Origin: DASQHM01 sp035632095
Lineage (GTDB): Bacteria > Pseudomonadota > Alphaproteobacteria > Ferrovibrionales > Ferrovibrionaceae
Length of the DNA stretch: 45,427 nt
NCBI GenBank assembly: GCA_035632095.1
Contig: DASQHM010000044.1
Coordinates: 1-45,427 of the forward strand
Reading direction: 5' to 3'
The number at the start of each line of letters is the position of its first letter. Positions within the stretch are counted from its first letter, which is position 1. The position numbers and the translations under genes were made by a program. Shown in pieces: positions 41,689 through 45,427 of this stretch. Below the pieces are notes generated by a model. It saw nothing but the letters and a program-made list of their open reading frames with translations, searched no databases and was not told the DNA's origin.

Positions 41689-44600
41689 CGAGGGATTTCA
41701 GGTGGCGATTGGCGATGGCAAGGCGTGCCGCATCGACGCCGCCCGCGTTGCGGTATTCGGCCACGAGTTGGCCGAGGCGGCCGACGGTGTTGGTGCGCGG
41801 CAGCATCCAGGAGTCGAGCGCAGCCTTCGGATCCGCGCCGTCGGCGCCGCTGAGCACGGCGATGGCAAGGGCGCGCTGGCGCTGATCCAGATCCTCGAGC
41901 GCCGCAGTCACCGCGAGCCGCTGCCAGGTGTCGCCCGGCGCCTGCCGCGCGGCGGCCTCCCTGAGCCAATCAAGACCCAGCACATCGCCGAGCATGAAAT
42001 AGATGCGCGCCACGGAGGCAAAGTCGCGACCCGTGCGCTCGGCGGCGGCGATGATGTCGAAGGCGGCCCCGAGCGCTCCCAGCGCCGCCACCTCGTCGGC
42101 AAGCCCGCCGGGAACGCCGGCGGCGGTGTAGCGTTTCTGCAGTTCGGCGAATTCGGACGCCGTCGGCCCGACCAGCAGTTTGGACAATTGCCGCTTCAGC
42201 TCGGCCACGCCTGGCGTGATGCCTTGCACCGTCGCCTCGATGTCGAGCCGGCCCGGCTTTTCACGAAGCAGCCAAAGGACCGAGCGGCGCATCAATTCGA
42301 TGGTGGCGCGCAGCATGTCGGTCTGCAGCGCCGCCGGGACCTTGTTGTCGAGGGCCTCGATCCCGGTCCAGATGCGGCGCAGGCCGAAGGTGTCGCGCGT
42401 CGCGACGTAGGCGCGCGCGATCGCCGCCGCCTCCGCCTCGGTTTCCTCGCGAATGTCGCCGACGAAGCCTGGGCCGACGCGATTGATGATGCTGTTGGCG
42501 ACGGAGGTGGCGACGATCTCGCGCCGCAGCCGGTGCTTGGCGATGGCATCGCCGTGCTGCTTGCGCAGCGCCCGCGGAAAATATTTCGCCAGATCGACGG
42601 CGAAATGCGGTTCGTCCGGCAGGTCGCTCGCCAGCAAATCGTCATAAAGCGACATCTTCGCGTAAGCCAGCAGCACGGCGAGTTCCGGCCTGGTCAGGCC
42701 GGAGCCGCTCGCCTGCCGCTCGGCCAGCGCGGCATCGCTCGGCAAAAATTCGACGCCGCGGTCGAGCCGGCCGCGCTGCTCCAGTGTCCGCATCAGCCGG
42801 ATCAGCGACGGCAGCAGCCGGTTGCTCTGCGATTCGGCCACCGACACGGCCTGCCCTTGCAGATAGTTGTCCTGCAGCACCAGGGCCGCCACGTCTTCGC
42901 CGACCTCGGCGGTCAGTCGGTCGCGCTGCTTGAGCGTGAGTTCGCCCTCCGCCACCACGGCATCGAGCAGGATCTTGATGTTGACCTCGTGGTCGGAAGT
43001 GTCGACGCCGGCCGAGTTGTCGAGCGCATCGGTATTGATGCGGCCGCCTTTCAGCGCGTATTCGATGCGCCCGCGCTGGGTGAAGCCGAGGTTGCCGCCC
43101 TCGCCTACCACTTTCGCCTTCAGGTCGCGCCCGTCGACGCGGAGCCCGTCGTTGGCCCGGTCGCCCACGTCCGCATGGCTCTCGCTCGACGCCTTCACAT
43201 AGGTGCCGATGCCGCCGTTCCAAAGCAGATCGACCTCGGCCTGCAGCAGCGCATGGATGAGATCGGTCGGGGTCATGGCGTCGCGTTCGATGCGGAAGCG
43301 CGCCTTGACCTCCGGCGACAGGCGGATCGATTTCAGCTTGCGGTCGAACACGCCGCCGCCGCGCGAAATCAGCTTCGGGTCGAAATCGGCCCAGGAGGAA
43401 CGCGGCAGCGCGAACATGCGCTTGCGTTCGGCAAATGTCTTGGCCACGTCCGGCTCGGGATCGATGAAGACGTGGCGGTGGTCGAACGCGGCCAGGAGGC
43501 GTATGTGCTCCGATTGCAGCATGCCGTTGCCGAACACATCGCCCGACATGTCGCCGATGCCGACGACTGTGAAGTCCTCGCGTTGCACGTCGCGGCCGAG
43601 TTCGCGGAAATGGCGCTTCACCATCTCCCAGGCGCCGCGCGCCGTAATGCCCATTTTTTTGTGGTCGTAACCGGCCGAGCCGCCGGATGCGAACGCGTCG
43701 CCGAGCCAGAAGCCGTATTCCGCCGAAAGCGAATTGGCGATGTCGGAGAACGTGGCCGTACCCTTGTCCGCCGCAACCACGAAATAGGGATCGTCACTGT
43801 CAAGCCGCACCACCTCTTTCGGCGGCACGATCTTGGCGCCGATCCGGTTGTCGGTGATGTCGAGCAACGCGCGGATGAAGGTGCGGTAGCATTCCACGCC
43901 ATCCGCCTGCACCGCATCGCGGCCGCCCTCCACCGGCGGACGCTTCGGCACGAAGCCGCCCTTGGCGCCGACCGGAACGATCACCGCGTTCTTGACCTGC
44001 TGCGCCTTCATCAGGCTCAGGACCTCCGTGCGGAAATCCTCGCGCCGGTCCGACCAGCGGATGCCGCCGCGGGCGACCCGGCCGCCGCGCAGATGGATGC
44101 CTTCGACCTGCGGCGCATAGACGAAGATCTCGAACAGCGGCCGGGGCAACGGCAGCTCGTCCACCACGGCGCTTTCGAATTTGATCGAGAGCGCCGGCTT
44201 CGGTTCGCCGCCGGGCCCCTTCTGATAGAAGTTCGTGCGCCTGGCGGCGCGGACGAGGTTGAGAAAGCGTCGGAGGATGCGGTCTTCATCCAGGCTCGCC
44301 ACCTGGTCGAGCGCCGAAGCGAGAGCCGCTTCGATCTCGCTTGCGCGCTGGTCGCGCTGCTGGCCGAGCGCCGGGTCGAAATGGATGTGGAACAGCGCCA
44401 CGATCATGCGCGCGATCCCGGCATTGGCGGAGAGTGCGTCCTCCATGTACCGCTGGCTGAACGCGATGCCGGTCTGACGCAGGTATTTGCCGAACGCGCG
44501 CAGGATCACCACTTCGCGCCAATCGAGCCTTGCCCTCACGACCAACCGGTTGAAGCGGTCGTCCTCGGCGGCGCCCTGCCAGACGCGCACGAACGCCGCC

Positions 44601-45427
44601 TCGAATTTCGCCTTGATCTTGTCGAGAGGCAGCGCCTGCCCTGCGGGCTCGGTGAGGCTGAGATCGTGGATCCAGACCGACGGGCCCTCGCCGTCCCTCG
44701 CCACCTCGAACGGATGTTCTTCGATCACCTTGAGACCGAGATGCTCGAGCACCGGCAGGCAGTCGGACAGCGGCACCGGCGCGCCGAGGTGATAGAGCTT
44801 GAAGCCGACTTCCGCGTCGCCGGCTTCGAGCGGGCGGTAGAGATTGACCGACAGGCGCGACTCATCGTCGAGCGATTCGATCTTGGCGATGTCGAACAGC
44901 GCGGCGGCCGCGTCGTAGCGCTCGCGATAGTCGGTCGGGAACGCGGCGGCGTAGCGGCGGAGAAGTGCGGCGCCTTTTTCTTCGCCGTGGCGGGTGCGAA
45001 GCGCATCGAGCAGGCCATCGACCCATGAGCGCGCGGCGCCGGCGATGCGCTGCTCCACGCCTTCCGCGTCGAAGTCCGTCCGCGCACCCGGACGGGTCGC
45101 CACGATGAAATGGATGCGCGCCAGCGGCTCGTCGCCGAGCTGCGTATAGAAGCTGTCGACGTGGCCGTGCAGCCCGTCTTCGAGGATGGCCGCGATCTTC
45201 TTGCGCAGCGCCGTGTCGTAACCCTCGCGCGGCACGTACACCAGGGCCGAGACGAACCGCCCGAATTCGTCGCGGCGCAGAAAGAGCCGCGGCCTCGGCC
45301 GGCTATGCAGCAGCAGCACGCCATGAGCGATGTCGTAAAGCTCGTCCTCGCCGATCTGGAACAGCTCGTCGCGCGGATAGGTCTCGAGAATGTTGAGCAG
45401 CGCCTTGCCGTCGTGGCTCATGGCCCC
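41678..45427 (-). CDS. gdhB: NAD-specific glutamate dehydrogenase, large type (partial, 5' end outside window)
   Basis: At least 1,249 residues of the 1,600-residue-class NAD-glutamate dehydrogenase (GDH-180 group), which turns glutamate into 2-oxoglutarate and ammonia. The catalytic domain has LRGGRVARGGIRWSDRREDF, AQQVKNAVIVPVGAKGGFVP with the substrate-binding lysine, and VVGIGDMSGDVFGNGML in the NAD domain. The Met at 45421 is internal: in relatives the sequence GSHDGKALLNILETYPRDEL lies several hundred residues in, and the frame stays open to the window edge. The C-terminal helical part is complete and ends at the TGA at 41678, inside the MFS gene start. Confidence 0.96.
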   Translation of the reverse strand, partial: GAMSHDGKALLNILETYPRDELFQIGEDELYDIAHGVLLLHSRPRPRLFLRRDEFGRFVSALVYVPREGYDTALRKKIAAILEDGLHGHVDSFYTQLGDEPLARIHFIVATRPGARTDFDAEGVEQRIAGAARSWVDGLLDALRTRHGEEKGAALLRRYAAAFPTDYRERYDAAAALFDIAKIESLDDESRLSVNLYRPLEAGDAEVGFKLYHLGAPVPLSDCLPVLEHLGLKVIEEHPFEVARDGEGPSVWIHDLSLTEPAGQALPLDKIKAKFEAAFVRVWQGAAEDDRFNRLVVRARLDWREVVILRAFGKYLRQTGIAFSQRYMEDALSANAGIARMIVALFHIHFDPALGQQRDQRASEIEAALASALDQVASLDEDRILRRFLNLVRAARRTNFYQKGPGGEPKPALSIKFESAVVDELPLPRPLFEIFVYAPQVEGIHLRGGRVARGGIRWSDRREDFRTEVLSLMKAQQVKNAVIVPVGAKGGFVPKRPPVEGGRDAVQADGVECYRTFIRALLDITDNRIGAKIVPPKEVVRLDSDDPYFVVAADKGTATFSDIANSLSAEYGFWLGDAFASGGSAGYDHKKMGITARGAWEMVKRHFRELGRDVQREDFTVVGIGDMSGDVFGNGMLQSEHIRLLAAFDHRHVFIDPEPDVAKTFAERKRMFALPRSSWADFDPKLISRGGGVFDRKLKSIRLSPEVKARFRIERDAMTPTDLIHALLQAEVDLLWNGGIGTYVKASSESHADVGDRANDGLRVDGRDLKAKVVGEGGNLGFTQRGRIEYALKGGRINTDALDNSAGVDTSDHEVNIKILLDAVVAEGELTLKQRDRLTAEVGEDVAALVLQDNYLQGQAVSVAESQSNRLLPSLIRLMRTLEQRGRLDRGVEFLPSDAALAERQASGSGLTRPELAVLLAYAKMSLYDDLLASDLPDEPHFAVDLAKYFPRALRKQHGDAIAKHRLRREIVATSVANSIINRVGPGFVGDIREETEAEAAAIARAYVATRDTFGLRRIWTGIEALDNKVPAALQTDMLRATIELMRRSVLWLLREKPGRLDIEATVQGITPGVAELKRQLSKLLVGPTASEFAELQKRYTAAGVPGGLADEVAALGALGAAFDIIAAAERTGRDFASVARIYFMLGDVLGLDWLREAAARQAPGDTWQRLAVTAALEDLDQRQRALAIAVLSGADGADPKAALDSWMLPRTNTVGRLGQLVAEYRNAGGVDAARLAIANRHLKSLDAG

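Noticed and set aside
41603..45028. 1,141-codon open frame on the plus strand
   Set aside because: It is the antisense shadow of the NAD-glutamate dehydrogenase gene. Its product is Arg/His/Asp-rich without any domain, as expected in high-GC DNA.
45419..45421. The ATG at 45421 as the start of glutamate dehydrogenase
   Set aside because: The family is about 350-400 residues longer and this Met lies inside a conserved SHDGKALLNILETYPRDEL block; the frame is open to the window edge.

Overview
This window is high-GC bacterial DNA dense with genes, from an alphaproteobacterium. The order tsaD-gpsA-EVE opposite hemC-hemD-mitofilin-hemY, and rsmB, rpe, heparinase II/III and purH close together, point to Hyphomicrobiales or a nearby order. 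Species cannot be named from the sequence. Most genes are tightly packed with 1-11 bp overlaps, and several convergent gene pairs are separated by short palindromic repeats.

Layout. 1-8.4 kb: a secreted sorbosone-dehydrogenase-like protein, a small rhizobial-type hypothetical, a broken tail of an SdhAF4/DUF1674 gene, a GNAT acetyltransferase and a PNPOx-fold protein divergent from a MocR regulator, acetyl-CoA synthetase divergent from a creatininase-family amidohydrolase, then a palindrome-rich spacer and an EVE-domain gene. 8.4-14.8 kb: the conserved core with gpsA and tsaD leftward and hemC, hemD, a Mic60/mitofilin-like gene and hemY rightward. 14.86-19.9 kb: tRNA-Thr(CGT) followed by an accessory islet. 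It holds an FkbM methyltransferase, a stretch of visibly lower G+C with two paralogous six-cysteine secreted proteins flanking a 49-codon GH24-lysozyme-like ORF, a HlyD remnant, a PEP-CTERM protein and a small basic secreted protein. 20-26.4 kb: a D-2-hydroxyacid dehydrogenase, a VTT-domain membrane protein, a degenerate metallo-beta-lactamase-fold protein, and a two-gene unit of a five-heme c-type cytochrome plus a putative outer-membrane barrel. 26.4-33.5 kb: a class I glutamine amidotransferase, rsmB, a second FkbM gene, rpe, heparinase II/III and purH. 33.5-40.3 kb: a surface polysaccharide locus with a CapD/WbpM-like dehydratase, an undecaprenyl-phosphate sugar-phosphate transferase, an O-antigen-ligase-like protein, a GT4 glycosyltransferase, and a divergent TviB-like UDP-sugar dehydrogenase. 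40.3 kb to the end: a UMF1-type MFS protein overlapping the 3' end of a large NAD-glutamate dehydrogenase that runs off the window.

The most unusual pieces are the coupled micro-operon at 16-17.9 kb (paralogue, lysozyme-like fragment, paralogue), the cytochrome-barrel pair, and the metallo-beta-lactamase-fold protein with substituted metal ligands. The remaining genes are mostly recognisable housekeeping or envelope functions.
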